Shown: in pieces, positions 1 through 5,762 of the stretch | How the letters are laid out: each line of letters begins with the position of its first letter | Numbering within the stretch: position 1 is the first letter of the stretch | Source of the DNA: Bacillota bacterium | Lineage (GTDB): Bacteria > Bacillota > Clostridia > Lachnospirales > Lachnospiraceae | Direction: 5' to 3' | Length of the DNA stretch: 7,942 nt | Assembly (NCBI GenBank): GCA_022717655.1 | Contig: JAIIAN010000141.1 | Span: forward strand, 1 to 7,942 | Translations under genes and position numbers: made by a program | Notes under the pieces: generated by a model | Told to the model about the DNA's origin: nothing | Seen by the model: only the letters and a program-made list of their open reading frames with translations | Databases searched by the model: none

Positions 1-153
1 CAAGCCGGAAAAAGAGGATAATTGTTCAAAGGTTTCCATGAAAGTGACAATAATATTACTGACAATGATAATCGTAATAAAAATATCAAATGCACGGCTG
101 ATTTTATTGCTTTTATCTCCAATCTGAATAATGTTAAATATCTTTTCTCTCAT
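1..153 (-). CDS. N-terminus of a probable voltage-gated ion (potassium) channel, partial
   Basis: Reading the minus strand from the ATG at 153 gives 51 codons without a stop, running off the left edge. The peptide begins MREKIFNIIQIGDKSNKISR and continues into a hydrophobic stretch rich in Ile/Val (about residues 22-38) followed by ETFEQL. A charged N-terminal 'I-x-x-G-D' segment, then 'SRAFDIFI' leading into the first membrane helix, is typical of bacterial six-helix voltage-gated channels (Ion_trans family, usually annotated as potassium channels). The first helix would be S1; voltage sensor, pore and filter lie outside the window, so ion selectivity cannot be checked. An in-frame stop precedes the ATG and no other ATG is available. 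A weak AAAGG lies about 13 bases upstream. It is divergent from the VOC gene. Family assignment rests on resemblance of this short segment only. Confidence 0.65.
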   Translation of the reverse strand, partial: MREKIFNIIQIGDKSNKISRAFDIFITIIIVSNIIVTFMETFEQLSSFSGL

Positions 154-272
154 AATAATAAAAAAGCCTTTCTTTTGTGAGAATTTTCAAATAAGAAATC
201 AATCTCTATTATGGTTAGTAGTCTATCATATTCACAGAAAAATCTCAAAAAAATGTTCGATAAAACCTGTTT

Positions 273-303
273 TTAACACAGAAATGCCAATATCTGTTAT
301 AAT
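273..303 (+). promoter_or_regulatory. Probable sigma-A extended -10 promoter for the VOC/pyrophosphatase genes
   Basis: TGTTATAAT at 295-303 is a perfect extended -10 element (TGnTATAAT). TTAACA at 273-278 matches the -35 consensus at 5 of 6 positions, with a long 19-base spacer that the TGn extension could compensate. Transcription would start near 310, leaving a leader of about 115 bases before the VOC start codon. Called from consensus matching only. Confidence 0.5.
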
Positions 304-425
304 GAAACTAACATGAAAGAAGCATTAATATTAATTGTGATGCTGTTTCAGGTCGCAGAAACTTTGTTGAAAGATGAAAACGAAGTAGTTTTTCGTGTTG
401 GCTATGGCTGCGGAAAGGAGAGTCC

Positions 426-788
426 ATGAGATTAAAAAACGTATTAATTATTGTAACAGATATTGATAAATCCAAACGCTTTTACCATGACCTTTTTGGT
501 CTGGAAGTTGTTCTGGATAACAACGAGACCGTAATCTTAACAGAAGGACTTGTATTACAGCAGAAAAAAATCTGGCAGGATTTTTTGAAAAAAGAAGTGA
601 AACAAAAAAATCATGCCAGTGAGTTGTATTTCGAGGAACGTGAGATAGAAAAGTTTGTAGAAAAACTAGAGCAGTTGTATCCGGAAGTAGAATATGTTAA
701 CAAGCTGATGGAGAATGATTTTGGGAAAAAGATTGTTCGATTCTATGATTTGGATGGAAATCTAATTGAAGTGGGAACTCCGATGTAA
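426..788 (+). CDS. VOC (glyoxalase/bleomycin resistance/dioxygenase fold) family protein
   Basis: The 120-residue protein has the length and layout of a single-chain vicinal-oxygen-chelate protein. There is an N-terminal strand (LKNVLIIVTDI), a helix with KSKRFYHDLFGLEV (the common 'S-x-x-FY-x-x-x-x-GL' signature, residues 16-28), a second strand/helix half, and the closing FYDLDGNLIEVG (106-117). These proteins pair beta-alpha-beta-beta-beta modules to build a metal-containing cavity. Glu66 (in SELYF) and Glu115 (in NLIEV) sit where metal ligands usually lie. The first strand has no His or Glu at the usual ligand spot, so classical glyoxalase I activity is not supported and the substrate is unknown. 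Start: ATG at 426 follows GGAAAGGAG with a 5-base gap. Probably co-transcribed with the pyrophosphatase-like gene 27 bases downstream. Family call is firm; function is open. Confidence 0.85.
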   Translation: MRLKNVLIIVTDIDKSKRFYHDLFGLEVVLDNNETVILTEGLVLQQKKIWQDFLKKEVKQKNHASELYFEEREIEKFVEKLEQLYPEVEYVNKLMENDFGKKIVRFYDLDGNLIEVGTPM

Positions 789-815
789 ACGGAAGAATAG
801 AAAGAAGAAATGTAA

Positions 816-1187
816 ATGAAGAATAGAGATATAAACACAACACTTTCACTGGAATCTTACCTTGGAAAGTTTATAAAGGTGAAAATCGACCGTCCCCTTG
901 CTTCAAGACATCCAGAGCACGGATTTGTATATTGCTTAAACTATGGTTTCATTCCAGATACCGTATCTGGAGATGGAGAGGAAATCGATGCTTATGTTGT
1001 CGGGGAATTTGAAGCTGTGGAAGCTTATGAGGGATATGTCGTGGCAGTGATTAAACGAAAAAATGACGTGGAAGATAAGCTGGTTGTCTGTAAGGAAAAA
1101 GGCAAATACAGCAAAGAGCAGATTGCAGCACTGGTGGAATTTCAGGAACGTTTTTTTGAAACGGAAATTCAAATGCTGCAGAATTAA
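816..1187 (+). CDS. Short family I inorganic pyrophosphatase-like protein
   Basis: Family I pyrophosphatases hydrolyse cytosolic pyrophosphate to phosphate using several Asp-bound Mg ions. The core is visible: NYGFIP (residues 42-47, matching NYGYI of the Escherichia coli enzyme), then the signature region SGDGEEIDAYV (51-61) and KNDVEDKLV (82-90), which corresponds to the second acidic cluster. At 123 residues it is much shorter than the roughly 175-residue E. coli enzyme. The signature D-x-D-x-x-D reads D53-G-E55-E-I-D58, so the middle metal ligand is Glu instead of Asp. Such short versions are, as I recall, common in Clostridia and often annotated as inorganic diphosphatase, but activity is not certain. 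The start codon follows a weak purine-rich AGAAAGAAG; immediately before it, in the same frame, lies an ATG-TAA start-stop pair (810-815). Probably in one operon with the VOC gene. Confidence 0.8.
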   Translation: MKNRDINTTLSLESYLGKFIKVKIDRPLASRHPEHGFVYCLNYGFIPDTVSGDGEEIDAYVVGEFEAVEAYEGYVVAVIKRKNDVEDKLVVCKEKGKYSKEQIAALVEFQERFFETEIQMLQN

Positions 1188-1204
1188 AAATAAGATTTTT
1201 AAAT

Positions 1205-1287
1205 TTGTTGTACCAACAACATAATTTTGCCTCCATTTGTTTTACTATGTGCTTGTAAACAAGACAGAGATAAAACAAACGGAGGTA
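1205..1287 (+). promoter_or_regulatory. Structured leader predicted to hide the ribosome binding site of the 4Fe-4S protein gene
   Basis: Two hairpins are visible. The first is TTGTTG (1205-1210) with CAACAA (1214-1219). The second is long: the arm 1228-1244 (TGCCTCCATTTGTTTTA) pairs with 1271-1287 (TAAAACAAACGGAGGTA), giving 15 Watson-Crick pairs, one G-U and one A-C mismatch. Its loop contains a further small hairpin CTTG-TAAA-CAAG (1252-1263). The right arm contains GGAGG (1281-1285), the ribosome binding site for the ATG at 1295, and the left arm supplies the anti-Shine-Dalgarno CCTCC. AACAA (1215-1219) could instead pair with TTGTT (1237-1241), opening the large stem. Complementarity is seen directly; a regulatory role is inferred. 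No convincing promoter was found between 1140 and 1228; CATAAT at 1220-1225 is a weak -10 candidate and would place the start inside the left arm. Confidence 0.45.
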
Positions 1288-1294
1288 TTTTTCT

Positions 1295-2032
1295 ATGGTT
1301 CGTAAAATTATTGAAATAAATGAAGAAAAATGTAATGGATGTGGGGCATGTGCATCAGCCTGTCATGAGGGGGCAATTGAGATGATTGACGGAAAGGCGA
1401 AGCTGACCAGAGATGATTACTGCGATGGGTTTGGAGACTGTCTGCCAAATTGTCCAACCGGAGCAATTACATTTGTAGAAAGAGAAGCAGCCGCTTATGA
1501 CGAGACAGCAGTAAAAGAAAATATGAAAAGAAAAGCGCAGGAAAGTAAAGACAAGGAAGAAAAACCAGAAAAACCGGCAGTTTCCGGATGTCCAGGACAT
1601 GCCCTGCATCAATTTAACAGAGAAGAAAGTGTAAAAAAAGAAGAAACTGTCAAAGAAATTCAGCAGTCTCAGCTTGGTCAGTGGCCATGTCAGATTAAAT
1701 TGGTGCCGGTCAATGCGCCTTATTTTGATGGAGCAAAACTTTTAATTGCGGCAGATTGTACGGCTTATGCTTATGCGAATTTTCATCAGGAATTTATGAA
1801 AGGAAAAATTACATTGATTGGCTGTCCAAAACTGGATTCCGTAGAGTATAGTGAGAAACTGACCCGGATTATTGCTGAAAATAACATTAAAAGTGTGACG
1901 GTGCTTCGTATGGAAGTTCCTTGCTGCGGAGGCCTGGAACGGGCAGCGGTGGCAGCCTTAAAAAACAGTGAAAAATTCATTCCATGGCAGGTTGTGACGA
2001 TTACAATTGACGGAAAAATTAAAGAAGATTAA
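1295..2032 (+). CDS. 4Fe-4S dicluster ferredoxin-domain protein with a conserved Cys-containing C-terminal domain
   Basis: Cytosolic, 245 residues. The N-terminal ferredoxin domain carries a canonical motif C13-x2-C16-x2-C19-x3-C23. The second motif is C43-x5-C49-x3-C53-P, where Phe46 replaces the usual second cysteine; Asp44 or Asp48 could serve as an alternative ligand, or the cluster may be 3Fe. I recall this C-D-G-x-G-x-C form as a trait of the clostridial family, not a local mutation. A charged Lys/Glu-rich linker (about 68-95) leads to a C-P-G motif at 99-101. The C-terminal domain (about 125-245) has Cys132, Cys155 (AADCTAYAY), Cys177 (IGCPKLD) and vicinal Cys210-Cys211 (VPCCGG), typical of proteins annotated as 4Fe-4S binding or ATP-binding; a redox or metal role is likely but the partner is unknown. 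The start follows GGAGG with a 9-base gap, inside a potential hairpin. The gene ends just before a strong terminator. Confidence 0.88.
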   Translation: MVRKIIEINEEKCNGCGACASACHEGAIEMIDGKAKLTRDDYCDGFGDCLPNCPTGAITFVEREAAAYDETAVKENMKRKAQESKDKEEKPEKPAVSGCPGHALHQFNREESVKKEETVKEIQQSQLGQWPCQIKLVPVNAPYFDGAKLLIAADCTAYAYANFHQEFMKGKITLIGCPKLDSVEYSEKLTRIIAENNIKSVTVLRMEVPCCGGLERAAVAALKNSEKFIPWQVVTITIDGKIKED

Positions 2033-2040
2033 ACAAAAAC

Positions 2041-2069
2041 CGGCAGGAGCGAAAAATTCGTTCCTGCCG
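2041..2069. terminator. Bidirectional Rho-independent terminator between convergent genes
   Basis: A 13-bp stem (CGGCAGGAGCGAA with TTCGTTCCTGCCG, one G-T pair) closes on an AAA loop. On the plus strand it is followed by ATTTT; on the minus strand by GTTTTTGTTT. The better U-run serves the minus-strand regulator gene (ends at 2099). The plus-strand 4Fe-4S gene ends 8 bases upstream, so one hairpin can stop both transcripts. Confidence 0.9.
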
Positions 2070-2098
2070 ATTTTAAAGGTGCGCATTGCTTAATCCGG

Positions 2099-3757
2099 TT
2101 AAATTACAATTCCATATTTATGAATCCGGTACTGTAGACTTTGGCGTCTTAATCCAAGTGCGTCTGCAGTTTTTGTGATGTTGTATCCAAAGTGTTCTAA
2201 TGCCTGTAGAATCAGCTTATGCTCATAATCGTCCATCAAATTTTGTAAAGAAGTATCCTGAAAGTCAATGGAAGAATGATTTGAGTCAGGTTTTTCTTTG
2301 GGCGATTGTTTTAACAGGTAAGATGGCAGATGCTCCGGTAAAATTAGCGGTCCGTCTACGACATTCTGTGCATAGTCAAGCACATGGAATAATTCACGCA
2401 CATTTCCGGGCCAGTCATAAGCATGGAAAATATCCATGACTTCAGAACTGATTTCGCTTAAACCATGTACATATTGAAAAGCGGTAGAAGAAAGATGGTA
2501 GTTCGTTAATTCTTCTAAATCTTCTTTATGTTTTCTAAGCGGAGGAAGTTCAATCATAACAGTAGAAAGACGGTAGAAAAGGTCTTTTCTGAGTTCATTG
2601 TCTTTGATACACTGAAATGGGTCTTTATTGCAGGAAGAAATAATCCGTACATTCATTTTGATATCTTTTTGTCCACCAACACGACGGAAAGAGCGCTCCT
2701 GAAGAGAACGCAGAATTTTTGACTGCATGGCAAGGCTCATAGAATTCATTTCATCTAAAAACAGAGTTCCGCCTTCTGCTTCTTCAAAATAGCCGGTGCG
2801 GTTTTCACTTCCGGTAAAACTTCCTTTTTGAGTTCCAAATAAAAGACTTTCAATTAAAGATTCCGGGATTGCAGCGCAGTTTAAGGCAACGAATTTTTTG
2901 TCCTTTCGGGAGCTGCATCTGTGAATACTCTGGGCAAATACTTCTTTTCCGGTTCCGGTTTCACCGACCAATAGAACAGAACTTTCCTGAGGCGCAATTT
3001 TTTGAGCAATGAGGATTGCTCTTTGAAGAGCTTCGCCATGTCCGACTACATGTTCAAAGGTATATCCGGAAAAGCGGGTAGGAGAGGAATCCGGCTGAAA
3101 GGACTGAAGTGCTTTTTCAATTTTCTGCATTTTTTCTTTGTAGGTTTTTACAATTTCGGAAGTTTGTTCAAAGGTTACTGCTCCGATAATCTGATTCCCA
3201 TGTTTAATCGGATGAGAAGTATTGGCAGAAGAAACCAGAACCCCATCTGTCGTACGAAAATGGTCCACACGATTTACAACCGGAGCACGATTCCTGAGAG
3301 CGGTAAGAGTGGTGCTGATGTCTTCATCGATCGCAAACAAGTCAAGCAGATGGCGACCATTTACATCAAGACTTGGTGGAATCTGTGAGATTTTACGGCT
3401 GGCACGGTTGAAAAAGAGCGCATGTCCGCTCTGGTCATAAATCTGTACACCGTCATTTACCAAATCTAAGGCATTTCTAAATAAATCTTCTGTGTAATCT
3501 TGACGAAGCAGGAGGTAATAGAAGGTTTTATCGGGTGCATTTAAACGTTTAAAATAAAACTGATCTTCATCCCAGATAAAACTTCCTTCTGTTTCTGAGG
3601 CGGAAATCGGAAAAACGGAAGTAATATGCCGTTTTTCATGAACCCAGTTTTTAAAGAGCAGATTGTAGGTTTCTTTCGTAGTGTCAGTTCCAAAATCTGC
3701 CTGAGTAATTTGAAGTTCGCAGTCTGTAAGAAAAAGAATATCAAAAAAAAGTTTCAT
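2099..3757 (-). CDS. Sigma-54-dependent transcriptional activator (PAS - AAA+ - Fis-type HTH)
   Basis: The 552-residue protein has the architecture of RocR-like enhancer-binding activators, which use ATP to open promoters bound by RNA polymerase with RpoN. The N-terminal part (about 1-90) is of unknown fold; a PAS-like sensor spans about 92-200 (NDGVQIYDQSGHALFFNRAS), followed by a probable coiled linker (200-220). The AAA+ domain shows Walker A GETGTGKE (265-272), the sigma-54 loop GSFTGS (312-317; consensus GAFTGA, with the key Phe and Thr kept), Walker B GGTLFLDE (329-336), FYRLS with a probable Arg finger at 396, and WPGNVREL (449-456). A Fis-type helix-turn-helix (523-546, ITKTADALGLRRQSLQYRI) ends the protein. 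The start ATG follows GGAGG with a 6-base gap. No phosphoacceptor receiver domain is present, so a small ligand bound to the N-terminal region is the likely signal. Divergence from the BCCT/lyase operon with its sigma-54 promoter points to that operon as its target. Confidence 0.95.
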   Translation of the reverse strand: MKLFFDILFLTDCELQITQADFGTDTTKETYNLLFKNWVHEKRHITSVFPISASETEGSFIWDEDQFYFKRLNAPDKTFYYLLLRQDYTEDLFRNALDLVNDGVQIYDQSGHALFFNRASRKISQIPPSLDVNGRHLLDLFAIDEDISTTLTALRNRAPVVNRVDHFRTTDGVLVSSANTSHPIKHGNQIIGAVTFEQTSEIVKTYKEKMQKIEKALQSFQPDSSPTRFSGYTFEHVVGHGEALQRAILIAQKIAPQESSVLLVGETGTGKEVFAQSIHRCSSRKDKKFVALNCAAIPESLIESLLFGTQKGSFTGSENRTGYFEEAEGGTLFLDEMNSMSLAMQSKILRSLQERSFRRVGGQKDIKMNVRIISSCNKDPFQCIKDNELRKDLFYRLSTVMIELPPLRKHKEDLEELTNYHLSSTAFQYVHGLSEISSEVMDIFHAYDWPGNVRELFHVLDYAQNVVDGPLILPEHLPSYLLKQSPKEKPDSNHSSIDFQDTSLQNLMDDYEHKLILQALEHFGYNITKTADALGLRRQSLQYRIHKYGIVI

Positions 3758-3789
3758 AATAAGCCTCCGTTCTGAATGAATTTATAAAA

Positions 3790-3817
3790 AATATAGCAGG
3801 AAACAGGAAAAAAACAA
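3790..3817 (-). promoter_or_regulatory. Probable sigma-A promoter of the sigma-54 activator gene
   Basis: On the minus strand TGCTATATT forms an extended -10 (TATATT at 3795-3790, 5 of 6 matches, preceded by TGC). TTGTTT at 3817-3812 is a partial -35 with a 16-base spacer. Transcription would start near 3783, about 26 bases before the start codon. The enhancer candidates begin just upstream, so the activator might also affect its own synthesis. Confidence 0.45.
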
Positions 3818-3823
3818 GAAGAA

Positions 3824-3864
3824 GATGCATAATAAATTGGCAGAGTGCAAAATAATTATGCACT
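3824..3864. promoter_or_regulatory. Candidate enhancer (upstream activating sequence) for the sigma-54 activator
   Basis: A perfect inverted repeat AGTGCA-N9-TGCACT lies at 3844-3864. Directly abutting it, 3824-3844 holds a weaker copy, GATGCA-N9-GGCAGA, keeping the TGCA-N9-xGCA spacing and a similar A/T-rich core. Centres (3834 and 3854) are 20 bp apart, close to two helical turns, so dimers would sit on one face. The pair is about 140-180 bases upstream of the -24 element, the usual distance for sigma-54 enhancers. The symmetry is visible; binding by the neighbouring activator is inferred. Confidence 0.6.
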
Positions 3865-3999
3865 TATGAGAGCGAAAACATGAAATGATAAAGAAAAAAA
3901 GGAAACATTACGACGAAATTTGGGATGAAACGGAAATTCTGAGTTGAATTTTAGGGGAAAATAAAAAAAATAAAGAAAAAATTGGAGAAATCTGAAAAG

Positions 4000-4017
4000 T
4001 TGGCACGGAATTTGCTT
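4000..4017 (+). promoter_or_regulatory. Sigma-54 (RpoN) -24/-12 promoter of the BCCT/lyase operon
   Basis: TTGGCACG-GAAT-TTGCTT matches the YTGGCACG-N4-TTGCW consensus at every position, with GG at 4002-4003 and GC at 4014-4015. Transcription should start near 4027, about 100 bases before the ATG at 4128. Together with the divergent AAA+ activator gene this is strong evidence for sigma-54 control. Confidence 0.93.
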
Positions 4018-4127
4018 ATATATTAGAGTAACAAATAAAAAAAGAAGGGAGAGAGTCGATAAAAATTTTTGAAATCTTTGTCTTGACCAGACATGGTTTC
4101 CTGAATTTTATATTGGCCAAAAAAAGC

Positions 4128-5711
4128 ATGGAAGAAAATGCAAAAAACAAAAAACCTATAAGATGGAATGTCTTTATCCCATGTTTTCTGGTGATTGGCG
4201 GGGCAGCTATCTTAGGAATTGTAAACAATGAATGGCTGACAGCGGTAACGAATGAGATTTTCTCATGGTCACTTGGTTCTTTTGGATGGCTGTACCAGAT
4301 TATTGCAATGCTGACATTAATTCTTGTAGCACTGCTGACATTTACTAAGATTGGAAATATCCGTTTTGGCGGAAAGGACGCAAAATCAAAGTATTCCTTT
4401 GGGTCATGGTTTGCAATGACTTTAACAGGCGGAATTGCAACCGGATTGATTACTTATGGTGTGAATGAAGTTCTGATTTACTATGGAAACATTTATGGAG
4501 AGCTGGACGGTTACGGAATTGCACCGCTTAGCGATGAAGCTGCTTATTTTTCAATGGGAAGATGCTTCTATAACTGGACATTTATTCCTTATGCGATGTA
4601 TGCTTTATCCGGTGTAATTATTGCTTATATGTATTTTAACAGAAAAACAGAATTATCGGTTGCGGCATCTTTAACTCCTCTGTTTGGAGATAAAGTAATG
4701 AATGGTTTTTGGAAAGCTCTGATTGATGTGTTATCTGTTCTTGCAATTGCACTTGGTCTTGCATCTTCTCTTGGTGCAGGTCTTGCCTTAATCGGAACAG
4801 GTCTTTCTTCTGCTTACGGAATTGCACAGGGACCGATTGTATGGATTGCACTGACTGTTATTATCACAATTACATTTACGGTTGCATCGGTAACCAGAAT
4901 TGATAAAGGAATTAAATGGCTGGCAGGTCTTACTTCTAAGATTTTCTATGTACTTTTGATTGTATTATTTGTATTAGGTCCGACACTGTATATTTTAAAT
5001 ATGGCAAACGTAGGACTTGGTTACTGGTTGGATCGTTTCTGGATGTGGGGATTTGACCCATATACAGTGGGTGGAGAAGCACTGGTAACATGGTGGACTA
5101 TGTACGACTGGGCAATCTGGATTGCCTATGCACCGTTGATGGGTATTTTCTTTGCAATTATTGCCTATGGAAGAACCATTCGTCAGTTTTTAGTGATTAA
5201 CTGGATTTTACCATCCACATTTGGTTTTGTATGGTTTTCCGTATGGGGTGGAACTGCTTTAAAATGGCAGATTAGCGGAAAAGCAGATATTATTGCAACC
5301 ATTCAGGAGCAAGGCGCAGTTGCAGGTATCTGGGAATTTTTAAAACATGTTCCACTTGGAAGTATTATTATTCCGGTTATTATCATTGCATTGATTGCGG
5401 CATTCTCAACAACTGCCGATACCATGTCGACAACAATCGCAGCTTTATGTACAAAAGGTGCACGTCATGATGAGGAGCCGGCAATCTGGCAGAAAATCGT
5501 ATGGGGTGTTTCTATCGGTGTGATCGCATGTGTTATGGTTGCTTTTGGCGGTGGCGCACAGGGTGTTGACGGTGTAAAATATCTGGCTGCCTGCGGTGGA
5601 TTTGTTGTATTAATTATCTTCATTTTCCAGGTCGCATCTGCAATTAAATTATTTTTCTTCGATAAAGAAACGAAAAAAGATATTGAAGAAGGAAGCAAAT
5701 ATAGAGATTAA
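4128..5711 (+). CDS. BCCT-family transporter (betaine/carnitine/choline type), divergent member
   Basis: This is an integral membrane protein of 527 residues from ATG 4128, the usual BCCT size, with about 12 hydrophobic segments. The family imports quaternary ammonium compounds through a LeuT-like fold. Landmarks are the unwound TM3 region TGGIATGLITYGVNE (100-114; the BetP glycine stretch GMGIG reads GIATG here), YDWAIWIAYAPLMG (326-339) ending in YGRTIRQF (347-354; the family's RGRTIREF), and AFSTTADTMSTT (425-436). In the BetP substrate box FYWAWWISW one Trp is Ile and the last is Tyr, suggesting a substrate other than glycine betaine. The start is uncertain: the frame stays open upstream and TTG 4083 (542 residues) is an alternative, but neither has a well-placed ribosome binding site. 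It is first in a sigma-54 operon with a lyase 51 bases downstream. A trimethylammonium histidine derivative such as ergothioneine is my inferred substrate. Confidence 0.92.
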   Translation: MEENAKNKKPIRWNVFIPCFLVIGGAAILGIVNNEWLTAVTNEIFSWSLGSFGWLYQIIAMLTLILVALLTFTKIGNIRFGGKDAKSKYSFGSWFAMTLTGGIATGLITYGVNEVLIYYGNIYGELDGYGIAPLSDEAAYFSMGRCFYNWTFIPYAMYALSGVIIAYMYFNRKTELSVAASLTPLFGDKVMNGFWKALIDVLSVLAIALGLASSLGAGLALIGTGLSSAYGIAQGPIVWIALTVIITITFTVASVTRIDKGIKWLAGLTSKIFYVLLIVLFVLGPTLYILNMANVGLGYWLDRFWMWGFDPYTVGGEALVTWWTMYDWAIWIAYAPLMGIFFAIIAYGRTIRQFLVINWILPSTFGFVWFSVWGGTALKWQISGKADIIATIQEQGAVAGIWEFLKHVPLGSIIIPVIIIALIAAFSTTADTMSTTIAALCTKGARHDEEPAIWQKIVWGVSIGVIACVMVAFGGGAQGVDGVKYLAACGGFVVLIIFIFQVASAIKLFFFDKETKKDIEEGSKYRD

Positions 5712-5762
5712 AACGAAAATAAGAAAAATTTCAGAAAGAACAGGAAAACCAGGAGGCATAAA

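Larger units (their letters stand above)
3758..4127. promoter_or_regulatory. Divergent regulatory region between activator and transporter genes
   Basis: This 370-base A/T-rich gene-free stretch contains, in order, the activator's ribosome binding site and promoter, two candidate enhancer sites (3824-3864), an AAATTC-N6-GAATTT inverted repeat (3934-3951), an A-tract-rich segment (about 3958-3985) that may bend DNA between enhancer and promoter, the sigma-54 promoter, and an approximately 100-base leader. That leader has a Shine-Dalgarno-like GAAGGGAGAG at 4044-4053 without a standard start codon at the usual distance. Confidence 0.7.

Noticed and set aside
131..316. 61-codon plus-strand ORF near the left edge
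   Set aside because: It overlaps the recognisable channel N-terminus on the other strand, is low-complexity and A/T-rich, has no ribosome binding site, and contains the promoter at its end.
1205..1219. Rex operator
   Set aside because: Half-sites are 3 bases too close for the usual 18-base Rex palindrome.
1205..1225. Terminator of the pyrophosphatase-like gene
   Set aside because: The stem is only 6 bp and A/T-rich, and the following ATAATTTT is too weak a U-run to call.
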